Positions 17,677 to 26,212 of a DNA stretch of 41,945 nt are shown piece after piece. The translations under genes were made by a program, and so were the position numbers. Below the pieces are notes generated by a model. It ran no database searches and had not been told where the DNA came from. It was given only the letters and a program-made list of their open reading frames with translations. The stretch is from positions 1 through 41,945 of the forward strand of contig QKPP01000118.1 in NCBI GenBank assembly GCA_006508105.1, given 5' to 3'. Origin of the DNA: Myxococcales bacterium FL481. Its GTDB lineage: Bacteria; Myxococcota_A; Polyangia; Nannocystales; Nannocystaceae. Numbering within the stretch: the stretch's first letter is position 1; each line of letters starts with the position of its first letter.

Positions 17677-18199
17677 CCGTTTGCCGCGTCTTGGGCTTGA
17701 GGCGCTCGTGCAGCGCATCCGCAACCGAGGGCGTGACATAGCGCTCGAACTGCCCGCCGTGCCCCGCGATCTCGCGGATGAGCGACGAGCTCACGAACTG
17801 TTGCTCGGGCCGGGGAATGAGAAACACAGTCTCGATCTCCGGCGCCAGATCGCGGTTGGCCAGGCCCATTTGGAACTCGGGTTCGAAATCTCCGACGGCC
17901 CGAAGACCGCGGACGATGATCTTGGCGTTGCGCCGACGGCAGTACTCGACGACGAGCCCGTCGAACGAGCCCGCCTCGGCGTTGGCGAGATGCGCCAGGC
18001 TCTCCTCGATCAGCTCGCAGCGCTGCGCGACCGAAAAAAACCCCGCCTTGGTGGGGTGCCGACCCACGGCCACGATGACACGGTCGAAAAGGCGGGAGGC
18101 TCGCTCCGCGATCTCGAGATGGCCACGGGTGATCGGGTCGAACGACCCCGGATAAACCGCGGTGGTCGGTCCAGACCTGGCTGGCGCCGGTTTCGACAT
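17669..18199 (-). CDS. coaD: Pantetheine-phosphate adenylyltransferase
   Basis: This 176-aa cytoplasmic enzyme transfers AMP from ATP to 4'-phosphopantetheine, the penultimate step of coenzyme A synthesis. The nucleotidyltransferase T/HxGH signature appears as YPGSFDPITRGH (16-27). The C-terminal signature is RPEQQFVSSSLIREI. The IVRGLRAVGDFEPEFQMGLANR segment carries the pantetheine-binding Arg region. The length is close to the usual about 160, with a 10-residue N-terminal addition. ATG at 18199 has no strong Shine-Dalgarno; a TATACT (complement at 18207-18212) 7 nt upstream could be the -10 of a nearly leaderless transcript. Downstream genes overlap or follow closely. Confidence 0.95.
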   Translation of the reverse strand: MSKPAPARSGPTTAVYPGSFDPITRGHLEIAERASRLFDRVIVAVGRHPTKAGFFSVAQRCELIEESLAHLANAEAGSFDGLVVEYCRRRNAKIIVRGLRAVGDFEPEFQMGLANRDLAPEIETVFLIPRPEQQFVSSSLIREIAGHGGQFERYVTPSVADALHERLKPKTRQTDA

Positions 18200-18206
18200 T
18201 GGCGCG

Positions 18207-18212
18207 AGTATA
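18207..18212 (-). promoter_or_regulatory. Possible -10 element (TATACT) for coaD
   Basis: Read on the minus strand, TATACT lies 7 nt before the coaD ATG, matching the -10 consensus in 5 of 6 positions. Transcription would begin at or near the start codon, implying a leaderless or very short leader mRNA. No convincing -35 box was identified. Confidence 0.35.
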
Positions 18213-18349
18213 GCCGCTTCCTGCCGCGCGGACGATTCGTGGCCCACTGCACGACGAGCGCTCCAGACTGGACCCCGCGAGCGACGGCCGCCCCGCCGCC
18301 GAAGCCCGCCGGTTTGGCGCGGGCCCCCGCCCATGCCAAGCTCCGGCCG

Positions 18350-19030
18350 ATGCCTGGTCCGCTTCCTCCTCGGTTCGTGCTCGTCGGTGCGATGATGATT
18401 CTGGCTGCGTGCGGCGGGGGCCACGAACGCCACGAACGCCACGCGGCGACCGACGGACACGCGCCGGGTGGCGAGCCCGGGCCACGCGGCGCAGCCAGCC
18501 AAGCCCGCGGGCCCCAAGGAAGCCGAACCCAAGCTCCCGACGAGTCGGCCACCGACGAGAACGCTTGCGTGAGCCCGGATCGTCGCGACAACGCGTGCCC
18601 CCACCGCGAGGGCGGGCCGTCGGCCGCACCCGACCGCGAAAAAGAGGGTCGTTTCGGCGGCGAGTTCCACCTCGCTGAGACGTCCCGTCACGGACTGGCC
18701 CGCGCGGTTGCGAAGATCGACGAGACGCAGGGATCTCCGGTGCAAGTCACCGGCTTCGTCGGGGCCGTCTGCCAACGTCGCGGCTGTTGGATGACGCTGA
18801 CCGACGGTGACGTGCAGGCGCGGGTCCTGATGAAGGGCCACTTCAGCGTGCCGACGGACAGCCAAGGCCGTGCGGCGATCGTAGAGGGAACGCTGACCCA
18901 ACGCGAGTTCAGCCAGGCTCAGGCCAAGCACCTCGCTGATGACGGCGGCGAGGACCCGAGCTCGATCACCGGGCCGCGCCGCGAGATCGTTCTGACCGCG
19001 ACCGCCGTCGAATTGCTGCCGCGAACCTGA
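18350..19030 (+). CDS. Lipoprotein with DUF4920 domain
   Basis: This 226-aa exported protein has a signal peptide ending in lipobox LAAC (C21), then about 85 residues of polar Gly/Ala/His/Arg-rich linker. A C-terminal domain includes VQVTGFVGAVCQRRGCWM and the following DGDVQARVLMKGHF; the CxxxGCWM motif is characteristic of DUF4920. Members are often found near metal and copper proteins, but their biochemical role is not established. ATG at 18350 is taken because it directly precedes the signal; no Shine-Dalgarno is obvious. It is divergent from coaD and convergent with the ferritin-like lipoprotein. Confidence 0.85.
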   Translation: MPGPLPPRFVLVGAMMILAACGGGHERHERHAATDGHAPGGEPGPRGAASQARGPQGSRTQAPDESATDENACVSPDRRDNACPHREGGPSAAPDREKEGRFGGEFHLAETSRHGLARAVAKIDETQGSPVQVTGFVGAVCQRRGCWMTLTDGDVQARVLMKGHFSVPTDSQGRAAIVEGTLTQREFSQAQAKHLADDGGEDPSSITGPRREIVLTATAVELLPRT

Positions 19031-19045
19031 CCCAATTGGCCGCGA

Positions 19046-20647
19046 TCAGGCGCGCGGTGTCACGCGGAATCCCCCGGTCGCGTTCGCCGGGTCTTCGCCG
19101 AGTACCGCCGCGATCGCGGGTCGAATGATGTGGCGCACGGCCAGCTGGCCCACTTGCCGCCTCGTCTGGCCATCGAGCACGCCATGAGCCCGTCGATTCT
19201 CCACCTCGGCGCCGCCGGCTGTCGCCGACGCTTCAACGGCCCCCGCGAGCGCTTCGTGGAACGCGTCGGCCACGACGTCGCGCAGCGTGGGCCGCTGGCG
19301 CAGCGCCCAGGCCACGATGCGCCAGCCGAAGGCGGCGTGGCGCATCTCGTCGGCTGCGATCGTGGCGAGTGCAGCTTTCGCCGCCGGCTCGGTGCAACCC
19401 AGCCATGCTTCGTGGGCCTCCACGGCGGCGAGCGTTTCGTTGCAGCAAGCCTCACTGATGGTGTGGACGACCAAGGCCTCCAAGCCCGCGCCATCGAGCG
19501 CATGCTCGATCGGCAACTCGCCGGGCTCCGTCGCGATCGCGCCGTACCGGCGCGCGAGGGCAAAGGCCAGCCGAGCGTGCTCGACCTCGTCCCGGCCCGC
19601 CGACAGCGCTCGATCCACGAGATCCGCCGGCGCGGCGACGGCCATCAGCCACATCGCCACGCGAGCAAACGATGCCACGGATGCGTGCTCCATCTGGCCG
19701 ACCCGCAGCCAGTACTGCGCCAACTCGGCGTCTGCTTGCACTGCGCCGGACGAGCCGGTCGCGGTCCAACCCGATCCACTGCGCAGCGGCGCGACTTGAC
19801 ACACACCGTCGACCACAAACGGGCGCCCGGGATCTTGGCAGGTCAGCGAGTTGCACAGGAACCGACCGTAACGGGCGAGCCCTTGGCACCGCACGTAGTC
19901 GGCGTCGGGGGCGGGCTCGTCCGGGCAATCGCCGTCGGTGCGACACTCGTCCTCGGAGCTTTTACACAGCAACTCGCCGCCGTCGTGAGGAGGCGTGCCG
20001 AAACACACGTCTTCCGGCATCGCGAGCGTCAACGCACACATCTGTGAGTCGCAATCCTCATCCGAGACACAGCCGCCGGGGATGCACCGTCCTCGCTCCG
20101 CGACCACGCCCACCGGCGCGCAGACGTAGCCTTCCAGCGAGCAATCAGCGTCGCTGCGGCAGCCATAGTCACAAAAGCAGTACGCGGTGGGATCGTGGGA
20201 CGGGCTGACATCGTTGCGCTGCAGACACATTCCGTAGGGATCGAGCGTGCAGTCGTCGTCGGACAAGCAACCCGGGTCCTGGCCGGGATCGACACACGGC
20301 GAGGTGTGAAACGTGGGCATGTCCACCGGAACCGCCTCCGCACGATGGATCAGCCCATCGGAGCACCGGACGAACCCCGAGGGCTCGCCCGACCCGAGCT
20401 GCAGCACATCTTCGGGATCATCACAGGCAAACGCAGGATCGCCGGGCTCGGGTTCGCCGTCACCGGTTCCCGTCGGTGAGACGCCCCCCTCGTCGTCCGC
20501 CGGCTCGGGAGGCCAGTTGGGACCATCGTACGCAGCCTGGTGAGCTTCAGGAGCGTCGCTGAGGTAGCAGGCCGGAGCAAGCCCGGCCGCCACCAGCAAA
20601 GAGGTGCGCAGTCGAGACAGATCGGAGTGGATGGGCAGGCGTGGCAC
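19046..20647 (-). CDS. Cys-rich lipoprotein with C-terminal ferritin-like di-iron domain
   Basis: This 533-aa exported protein starts with a signal region ending LAPAC (candidate lipidated C27). Residues 95-290 hold more than 20 Cys, including four CxSDxDC-type units (CLSDDDC, CRSDADC, CVSDEDC, CRTDGDC), a module common in myxobacterial secreted proteins. Residues 305-475 form a four-helix ferritin-like domain with ExxH at 354-357 and 434-437 plus E320 and E404, the ligand set of a di-iron centre. GTG at 20647 is inferred from the signal peptide; longer starts give Arg-rich extensions. A di-iron oxidase or iron-binding site tethered outside the cytoplasm is unusual. The domain call is strong; activity (peroxide, iron oxidation or structural) is unknown. 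Confidence 0.82.
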   Translation of the reverse strand: MPRLPIHSDLSRLRTSLLVAAGLAPACYLSDAPEAHQAAYDGPNWPPEPADDEGGVSPTGTGDGEPEPGDPAFACDDPEDVLQLGSGEPSGFVRCSDGLIHRAEAVPVDMPTFHTSPCVDPGQDPGCLSDDDCTLDPYGMCLQRNDVSPSHDPTAYCFCDYGCRSDADCSLEGYVCAPVGVVAERGRCIPGGCVSDEDCDSQMCALTLAMPEDVCFGTPPHDGGELLCKSSEDECRTDGDCPDEPAPDADYVRCQGLARYGRFLCNSLTCQDPGRPFVVDGVCQVAPLRSGSGWTATGSSGAVQADAELAQYWLRVGQMEHASVASFARVAMWLMAVAAPADLVDRALSAGRDEVEHARLAFALARRYGAIATEPGELPIEHALDGAGLEALVVHTISEACCNETLAAVEAHEAWLGCTEPAAKAALATIAADEMRHAAFGWRIVAWALRQRPTLRDVVADAFHEALAGAVEASATAGGAEVENRRAHGVLDGQTRRQVGQLAVRHIIRPAIAAVLGEDPANATGGFRVTPRA

Positions 20648-20971
20648 GGGCAGCTTGTCCAGACTATCACCGCCACCTCGGTCGGGCGGCGTCGCCCGGC
20701 GACTGGCCGCCGTCACGATCGCGAACCGGCCCGCATCTGCGATTCGCCCGGCTCGCGTGCGCAAGGCTCGGTCCCATCGAACCTGCATGGCGATGCATCA
20801 GCCCGCGCCCCACGGACGACCGGCGATGGGTCCGAATCCGGTCCGCGCCGCGGTGGCGAAACGCCCAGCGGAGGTGGCAGGACCCCACGACTCATCCTCC
20901 TCGCGTCTCGCCGACTCGGTCGCCGCGCGGGGCACCGCGAACCAACCGCGAGGTAGGCCGCGTCACATCGT

Positions 20972-22009
20972 CTACGAGGGGCGAACACCCATGATGCGAG
21001 CGCGTTCGTGGCGGCTGCGTCGCATCGACCGACTGCTTCGAACCTGGCTCCGCGCGCGCGCAAAATTGTGCTCCCCCGCGGTCGCGTAGCGACTGGCGTC
21101 CCACCCGAAGTACGTCTCGTTGAGCGCATCGGCGGCGAATCGCAGGCTCAGCTCCAACGCGATCCACTCTGGCGCCAACAACAGCTCGTCGAGCTGCGCG
21201 GCGGTCAGCGGTGACATTGCGTGGCCGCGCCAGCCCTCCCAAGCCTGGGCGAACACCTCGAGGCGAAACTCCGGTTCGGAGTCGTCTTCGGCGCCGGACA
21301 TGCACCACGATCGCCAGGCGTCGCCCCATTCGAGGGCCATCGCGACGGGACCCACGGTGTCGAGATCGATGAGCGCGGTCGCCTCGCCATCGAACAACAC
21401 GTTGGCCAGTTTCGGATCGCCATGCCCGAGCTGCGTGCGGCGCTCGTCGAGTGGACGCAACTGCTCGAGCTCCGCGCCGATCTCGGTCACCAACCGCGCG
21501 ACGTCGCGGACAAGCTGGTGTTCCGCGTGTTGGGTCAGCGCCCGACGCAGGACCGACTCGTGACGTCGTCGGTCGTGTCCAGCGAGCCGCAACGCACGAA
21601 ACGGATGGGCGCAGTCGGCCAGCGCCTGGTGGAAGCGGCCCAGCACCGCCCCCAACTCGCGGGCTTGCGACGGGGTCTCCACGCGAGAGATCGGACGCCC
21701 GCGAAGCCGCGACATCAAGCGCCACACGCCGAGCCCGGAATCGGCGTACCAGGGTCGGCCCTGCTCACTCAGGTGCAAGCTCGGCGCCGCGACTCCACGC
21801 GCGCGCAGATGATCCGTGACGGCCACCATGTTCTCGTGCACATCCGGATCGAAGATCGGGCTCACGCGCTGCAGCACGTGCTCGCCGTCGTGCGCCCAGA
21901 CGGCGTAGGTGCGGTGGATCAGCCCGCCGGCGAGCGGTTCGACCCGAGCGCCCTCCCGGCGAAAAGCGCCCAATACCCGCTGGAGGTCGTCGCGCGACGG
22001 CTCGTCCAT
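20972..22009 (-). CDS. Aminoglycoside phosphotransferase-fold kinase (NahK-like)
   Basis: This 345-aa protein has the APH/choline-kinase fold. Motifs are the N-lobe segment EPLAGGLIHRTYAVW with LQRV, the Brenner motif LGHGDPKLANVLF (catalytic D198, N203), and the metal-binding ALIDLDTVG (D215/D217). LIDLDTVGP followed by GDAWRSW resembles N-acetylhexosamine 1-kinase (NahK)-like proteins more than drug-resistance enzymes, so a sugar 1-kinase role is plausible. The ATG at 22009 is directly upstream of the conserved domain. It is divergent from the Smr gene over 157 bp. Residues after about 320 are basic and poorly conserved. Confidence 0.85.
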   Translation of the reverse strand: MDEPSRDDLQRVLGAFRREGARVEPLAGGLIHRTYAVWAHDGEHVLQRVSPIFDPDVHENMVAVTDHLRARGVAAPSLHLSEQGRPWYADSGLGVWRLMSRLRGRPISRVETPSQARELGAVLGRFHQALADCAHPFRALRLAGHDRRRHESVLRRALTQHAEHQLVRDVARLVTEIGAELEQLRPLDERRTQLGHGDPKLANVLFDGEATALIDLDTVGPVAMALEWGDAWRSWCMSGAEDDSEPEFRLEVFAQAWEGWRGHAMSPLTAAQLDELLLAPEWIALELSLRFAADALNETYFGWDASRYATAGEHNFARARSQVRSSRSMRRSRHERARIMGVRPS

Positions 22010-22166
22010 ACAGTTACGCTAACGTCGGTCCGATCCGTGAGCAACCGGCACGACCCCCGCATGGCCGCGGCCGGCGAGCGCACAGCGACGATCCGCACCG
22101 CAAGCGGCCGAGATCCGCGATACGCTCGGAGATCAGGCTGGGGACCGACGAAGGCCCGCACACCCG

Positions 22167-22943
22167 ATGACCGACGGCAACCACCAATCGGCGCTTCGAC
22201 CTCTGCTCGAGCGGCTGGTCGACGAGGTCACCGCCGTCGCGGCATCATGGACCCCCGAACAGCTGTCGCTGCGTCCCGAGGCGTCCGGCGGGTTCGCCGT
22301 CGACATCAGCTGGGACCCGCAGACGGCGACCGTCTGGCTCGGTGAGTGGCGAGGGCAGTTTGAGATCGACGAGGCGGGCGACGCCGAGATCGTTGCGGAC
22401 TTGGTCGCGGCCGCGCTGTTCGGCGACATCGCGGTGGAGCAGCAGACGTGGGCCAACGGTCGTCGCCGCTGCCGCCTCGTGCTGACGGCCGCCGCCACGA
22501 CCCAACCGCCCTTGCCGTGGCAGGGTCGAGCCCCCCTGTGGCCGTGGCCCCGCGCGGAGACAAGCATCGCAGTGAATCGAGTACCCCGGCCCCCCCGTCG
22601 CCCCCGACAGTCGGTCGTGGCCCCCCCGTGGGCGCCGTGGGCCGGACTGGGCGGCTTCGTTGCGCCCCAACGCCTCTCCCCCCAATCGATGGCGCCCGAC
22701 GGGGTCTTGGATCTTCATCCCATCCCGCCGAAGCAAGTCAAAGACTTGCTCGTCGAGTACATCGCCTCGTGCCGAACCGCCGGCGTGCTCAAACTGCGTA
22801 TCATCCACGGCAAGGGCGTGGGCCACCTTCGCCGTACGGTGCACGCAGTCCTCAAGGACCATCCGCACGTGGACTCGTACCGACTCGGCGGGCACGGAGA
22901 GGGCAGTTGGGGAGCGACGCTGGTCGAGCTGCAGCCGCGCTAG
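22167..22943 (+). CDS. Smr-domain protein
   Basis: This 258-aa protein has two parts. Residues 1-115 form an acidic alpha/beta domain I do not recognise. A Pro/Arg-rich linker (about 120-170) connects to a C-terminal Smr domain (about 180-256). The Smr motif pair is visible as LDLHPIPPKQVKDLL, where DLHG is usual, and IIHGKGVGHLRRTV, then GHGEGSWGATLVEL. Stand-alone Smr domains (as at the C-terminus of MutS2) are associated with nuclease activity on branched DNA or with RNA cleavage. The HGKG loop is intact, whereas the DLHG glycine is replaced. Neighbours give no functional clue. Confidence 0.88.
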   Translation: MTDGNHQSALRPLLERLVDEVTAVAASWTPEQLSLRPEASGGFAVDISWDPQTATVWLGEWRGQFEIDEAGDAEIVADLVAAALFGDIAVEQQTWANGRRRCRLVLTAAATTQPPLPWQGRAPLWPWPRAETSIAVNRVPRPPRRPRQSVVAPPWAPWAGLGGFVAPQRLSPQSMAPDGVLDLHPIPPKQVKDLLVEYIASCRTAGVLKLRIIHGKGVGHLRRTVHAVLKDHPHVDSYRLGGHGEGSWGATLVELQPR

Positions 22944-23304
22944 ATTCGACACAAGCGCCCACGCCAACCCGCCCTCCCTGGCGGCAGACTAGAGCAAGCT
23001 GCTCGTGACCTCGACGCATCGACGCTCACGAAAAACGCTCCCGTTTGCTCCGGCCGCGTGACGCAGCGGCGGCAGCGAGAGCAACACTGACGCGGTTCCA
23101 CGCGACTGTCTGCTTCGGTCAACATGCGGGGCCGCTGCGGCAACAAACTCCGCTGACGCCAACCAGACCCCCGGCTGTCGCATTCGATGAGCGATTCGCG
23201 CGGTCATTGGACAAATGGCAAAAAAACGCCCGTCGGCGGGATCGTTCGCCCATTGCCGGCGACTAATCGAGCACACCGGGCACGCAACCGGTGCGAGGTG
23301 AGTC
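22944..23304 (+). other. Noncoding interval, no gene recognised
   Basis: These 361 bases between the Smr gene and an orphan gene contain no credible coding frame. An AT-richer patch around 23206-23230 (TTGGAC followed by a run of seven A) may belong to a promoter for the downstream gene, but no good -10 is positioned with it. Confidence 0.5.
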
Positions 23305-23964
23305 ATGAACCAGTCCAATACACCGAACCGCGCCTGGTCCCCCGTCCGCACTCGCCCCAGCTGGCCGGCGGGTGCGGAGGCTCCGGCTTCTTCCCACGCC
23401 CACGGCTCGCTCGTCGCGTTGATTCGCGGATCGATGGGGCCGCGTCCCACGATTCGGCAACTCCTTGACGTCGTCGACGCGTCGCAGCGCGACCCCGCCG
23501 TTGCAGCGCTGTACAGCGATACGGCCTTGGCTCGGCTGACTGTCGAGGAACTCTTGGATGTCGAGGAGGCCGAGGGCTCCCGTGCCTTGGAGTTGGGTGA
23601 GCTTATCGCGACGTGGATGCGTCCATCCAGTGGTCAGCGCCCGCGTGACTACAACGAGCCCCTGTCCGCGTTCGTTCGAGCCGGCCTCGACTACTCGCTG
23701 GCGCTCGAAGAGATGCAGGCCAGCCTCACGCCGGACGCCGGGGTGTGGATCTGTCGAGTCGGGCACCTGAACGAACGACACCCCAACGTCGCCACCGCCA
23801 TTCGCACCAGCTACGTGCGCTGGGTGACACCGATTCGCGAGCGCATCGAGCGGTTCGACGAGCAACTCGTCGCCGGTCGCGGGAATCTCGATCGCATCGA
23901 GTCCCTTCGCCTCGAGCTCACCGAACGCGCCCACGCCTGGCGGCTGACTCGCTTCGCGCTGTAG
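23305..23964 (+). CDS. Unknown protein, predicted soluble and helical
   Basis: I do not recognise this 219-aa protein. The ATG at 23305 is preceded by GAGGTGAG, a good Shine-Dalgarno. Residues 1-45 are low-complexity and Pro/Ala/Ser-rich; the rest is predicted mostly helical, rich in Arg, Leu and Glu (TVEELLDVEEAEGSRALELG). There is no signal peptide, membrane segment or known catalytic motif, and only one Cys. Codon use matches the neighbours. It may be lineage-specific. No context clue links it to Smr upstream or adenosine deaminase downstream. Confidence 0.7.
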   Translation: MNQSNTPNRAWSPVRTRPSWPAGAEAPASSHAHGSLVALIRGSMGPRPTIRQLLDVVDASQRDPAVAALYSDTALARLTVEELLDVEEAEGSRALELGELIATWMRPSSGQRPRDYNEPLSAFVRAGLDYSLALEEMQASLTPDAGVWICRVGHLNERHPNVATAIRTSYVRWVTPIRERIERFDEQLVAGRGNLDRIESLRLELTERAHAWRLTRFAL

Positions 23965-24084
23965 CCCGCTCCAGCATCGTGCCGCGGGGGACCGCGGCGA
24001 TCGATCTCCCGCGACCCCACGCCCGTCGCCATCAACGGGCTTGGCCGCGCACCGCCGACAAGCCCGGTTTCGATTGAGCCGACC

Positions 24085-25311
24085 CTACAGGTCGAACCCG
24101 GCGTCGGCGAACTGGCGGTCCATGTAGTCGATCACCTGGCGGACGAAGGCACGCTTTTCCAGATAGGGGCCGGGGTAAAAGCTGCGTTTGAAGCCGTACA
24201 ACAGCTGGTTTTTGAGGCGCCGCGGCGTGAGCTTGAACGTGCGGATCGCCAGCCCCAATTCCTCGCTGACCGTCGTATCCGAGACCAGACGGTTGTCCGT
24301 ACAAATCGTCGTAGACAAGCGCGCGCGGAGCATCTTGCGAAACGGATGCTTGCCGAGATCCTCGCGCAGCTCGGGGATCGTTTGACTATTTGAGGTCAAG
24401 CAGATCTCTAAGGTGATGCGACGATCCCCAACGTATCGGACTAGGTTTTCGACGTACGTTTTCCTGTCGCGAATTCGCGGGTCTTGAATCTTGCGGCTGG
24501 AGAACAGCCACGTACCGTGGCCGATGCGATCTGCGTGGCAATCGGTGATTGCTTGAAAGATGGACTCTGGGCCGTAGTCCTCCCCCGCGTGGACCGTCTT
24601 GCCCAAGAAATGACTGTGAGCCAGCTGGTAGGCTTCCGCGTGGTCAGCCGACGGGAACCCGCGCTCTTGGCCGGCTAGATCCACCCCGACGATCGCAAGA
24701 CCGTCGTCGTCGCGGGCCGCAATCGCCGCTTTGACGAGCTCCGCGGAGGCCAGGCCAAAGATGCGACTCGGCGCCGTATGAGGCAGCGCCCGAAAATACG
24801 CAGCATAGTGCTCGCTGAACTGGGCCGTGAAAAATCGCATCGCGCACACGATGACCCCGGCCCGAAACGGGGGCTCAACCCCATCGCGGATCGCCTTGCG
24901 CCCATTGAACCGCTTCTCAGCGCGCCGCAAACCCCGACACACGGCACGCATGACCTGCCGCAGATCACAATGCGGCCCCACGTGGAGCTGGGGGGCAAAG
25001 CGGACCTCGATGTAGCGCACGCCCTCGCGTTGGTTGTCCTCCGCGAGCTCATACGCCGCGCGCTCGAGAGCTTCTGGAGTGGACAACGAAGCAACCGTGT
25101 ACTCGAAGCCTTTGAGGTACTCTGGCAGGTTCGTGTAGGCCCGTTTAAACACCAAGTCTCGCAGGCCGCTCTCAGACGAGGAGGGCAACGCCACGTGATG
25201 CTCTCGGGCGAGTTCGATCAACGTCGACAGTCGCAAACTCCCGTCGAGATGCACGTGCAAGTCGGTCTTGGGCAAACGGGCGATGAGGTCGTCGTCGATA
25301 CCAGCGTGCAT
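24085..25311 (-). CDS. add: Adenosine deaminase
   Basis: This 408-aa cytoplasmic enzyme hydrolyses adenosine (and probably deoxyadenosine) to inosine and ammonia in purine salvage. The zinc-binding HxH is in KTDLHVHLDGSLR (15-27). The catalytic HAGEDYGP, the DRIGHGTWLF segment and the late ICTDNRLVS aspartate complete the metallo-amidohydrolase site. The protein is about 60-75 residues longer than E. coli Add, mainly through an insertion around RFNGRKAIRDGVEPPF and a longer C-terminus. The ATG at 25311 has a candidate TTGCTA-N16-TACACT promoter upstream. It is divergent from a HAD phosphatase gene; no other purine genes are adjacent. Confidence 0.9.
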   Translation of the reverse strand: MHAGIDDDLIARLPKTDLHVHLDGSLRLSTLIELAREHHVALPSSSESGLRDLVFKRAYTNLPEYLKGFEYTVASLSTPEALERAAYELAEDNQREGVRYIEVRFAPQLHVGPHCDLRQVMRAVCRGLRRAEKRFNGRKAIRDGVEPPFRAGVIVCAMRFFTAQFSEHYAAYFRALPHTAPSRIFGLASAELVKAAIAARDDDGLAIVGVDLAGQERGFPSADHAEAYQLAHSHFLGKTVHAGEDYGPESIFQAITDCHADRIGHGTWLFSSRKIQDPRIRDRKTYVENLVRYVGDRRITLEICLTSNSQTIPELREDLGKHPFRKMLRARLSTTICTDNRLVSDTTVSEELGLAIRTFKLTPRRLKNQLLYGFKRSFYPGPYLEKRAFVRQVIDYMDRQFADAGFDL

Positions 25312-25328
25312 CGGTCAAAGAGCTTCTG

Positions 25329-25356
25329 AGTGTAGCGCGCGAGCGGCCTCTAGCAA
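25329..25356 (-). promoter_or_regulatory. Candidate sigma70-type promoter of the adenosine deaminase gene
   Basis: On the minus strand, TTGCTA (complement of 25351-25356) and TACACT (complement of 25329-25334) are separated by 16 bp, and the -10 box lies 17 nt before the ATG. The match is moderate and position supports it. Confidence 0.45.
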
Positions 25357-25447
25357 CGCAAGCACCCGCCGCCCCACGCCACGTTCGAATCGGGCCGAGT
25401 GGGTATCAACCGCGCGGGGACTCGGATATCGTCCGCAGCCCCAACCG

Positions 25448-26119
25448 ATGCCAGACGCGATCATCTTTGACATGGACGGCGTGTTGGTCGACTCGGAGCC
25501 GCTTTGGCGGCGAGCCGAAAAACAGGTCTTCGCCACCGAACGCATCGCGCTCACCGACGAGATGTGCATGCAGACCATGGGCTGGCGCCTGAGCGAGGTC
25601 GTCGTCCATTGGCTCGCCGTGTTCGATCGTCCCGTCGCTCGAGCCCCGTCCCTCGAGGCCGCGATTGTCGACGCGCTGTGCGATCTCGTCGGGCGCGAGG
25701 GGACGGCAATGCCCGGGGTGGAACAAGCTCTAGAGTTGGCCCGGCGTCGAAACGTCGCCGTCGCACTGGCCAGCTCCTCGGCCCAACGGATCATCGACAC
25801 CGTGCTTGAGCGTCTGAACTTGAACGAAGCCTTCGATGCGGTGTGCTCGGCTCAGTTTGAGCAACACGGCAAACCCCACCCCGCGGTCTACATGCGAGCG
25901 GCGGATGCGGTTGGCATCCCCGGACCGCGCTGCGCTGCGGTCGAGGACTCCGTGCCCGGGTTGATCTCGGCTTGCGCCGCCCGCATGCGCACCATCGCCG
26001 TCCCCGAGGCCCACGCCGCCGGCGATCCCCGGTACGCCATCGCCGACCTGCGCCTGGGCAGCCTCTTGGAGCTCACCGACGAGGTGCTCGACCACCTGGC
26101 GGGTATTGGAGCAAACTAG
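25448..26119 (+). CDS. HAD-superfamily phosphatase (HxpB/YniC-like)
   Basis: This 223-aa protein has the four HAD motifs: I in FDMDGVLVDSE (catalytic D8 and D10), II in VALASSSAQ, III Lys in HGKPHP, and IV in CAAVEDSVPGL. The sequence EPLWRRAEKQVF with MGWRLSEVV fits the subfamily of sugar-phosphate phosphatases such as HxpB (2-deoxyglucose-6-phosphatase) and beta-phosphoglucomutase-like proteins. The ATG at 25448 directly precedes the DxD motif, giving the usual length of about 220. Substrate specificity cannot be read from sequence. It ends near a perfect hairpin (26138-26156). Confidence 0.9.
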   Translation: MPDAIIFDMDGVLVDSEPLWRRAEKQVFATERIALTDEMCMQTMGWRLSEVVVHWLAVFDRPVARAPSLEAAIVDALCDLVGREGTAMPGVEQALELARRRNVAVALASSSAQRIIDTVLERLNLNEAFDAVCSAQFEQHGKPHPAVYMRAADAVGIPGPRCAAVEDSVPGLISACAARMRTIAVPEAHAAGDPRYAIADLRLGSLLELTDEVLDHLAGIGAN

Positions 26120-26137
26120 TCGGCCGCTTGCGCCGCG

Positions 26138-26156
26138 CGCGAAAGCAGCTTTCGCG
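26138..26156 (+). terminator. Hairpin after HAD gene, terminator candidate
   Basis: CGCGAAAG (26138-26145), loop CAG, CTTTCGCG (26149-26156) forms a perfect 8-bp stem beginning 18 nt after the HAD stop codon. There is no T run afterwards, so termination is plausible but not certain. Confidence 0.5.
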
Positions 26157-26212
26157 AATAGCGACCCTCGGTCGAACGTTGGGACCTTCGCCTCGCCGCG
26201 CCCCGATCCCTC

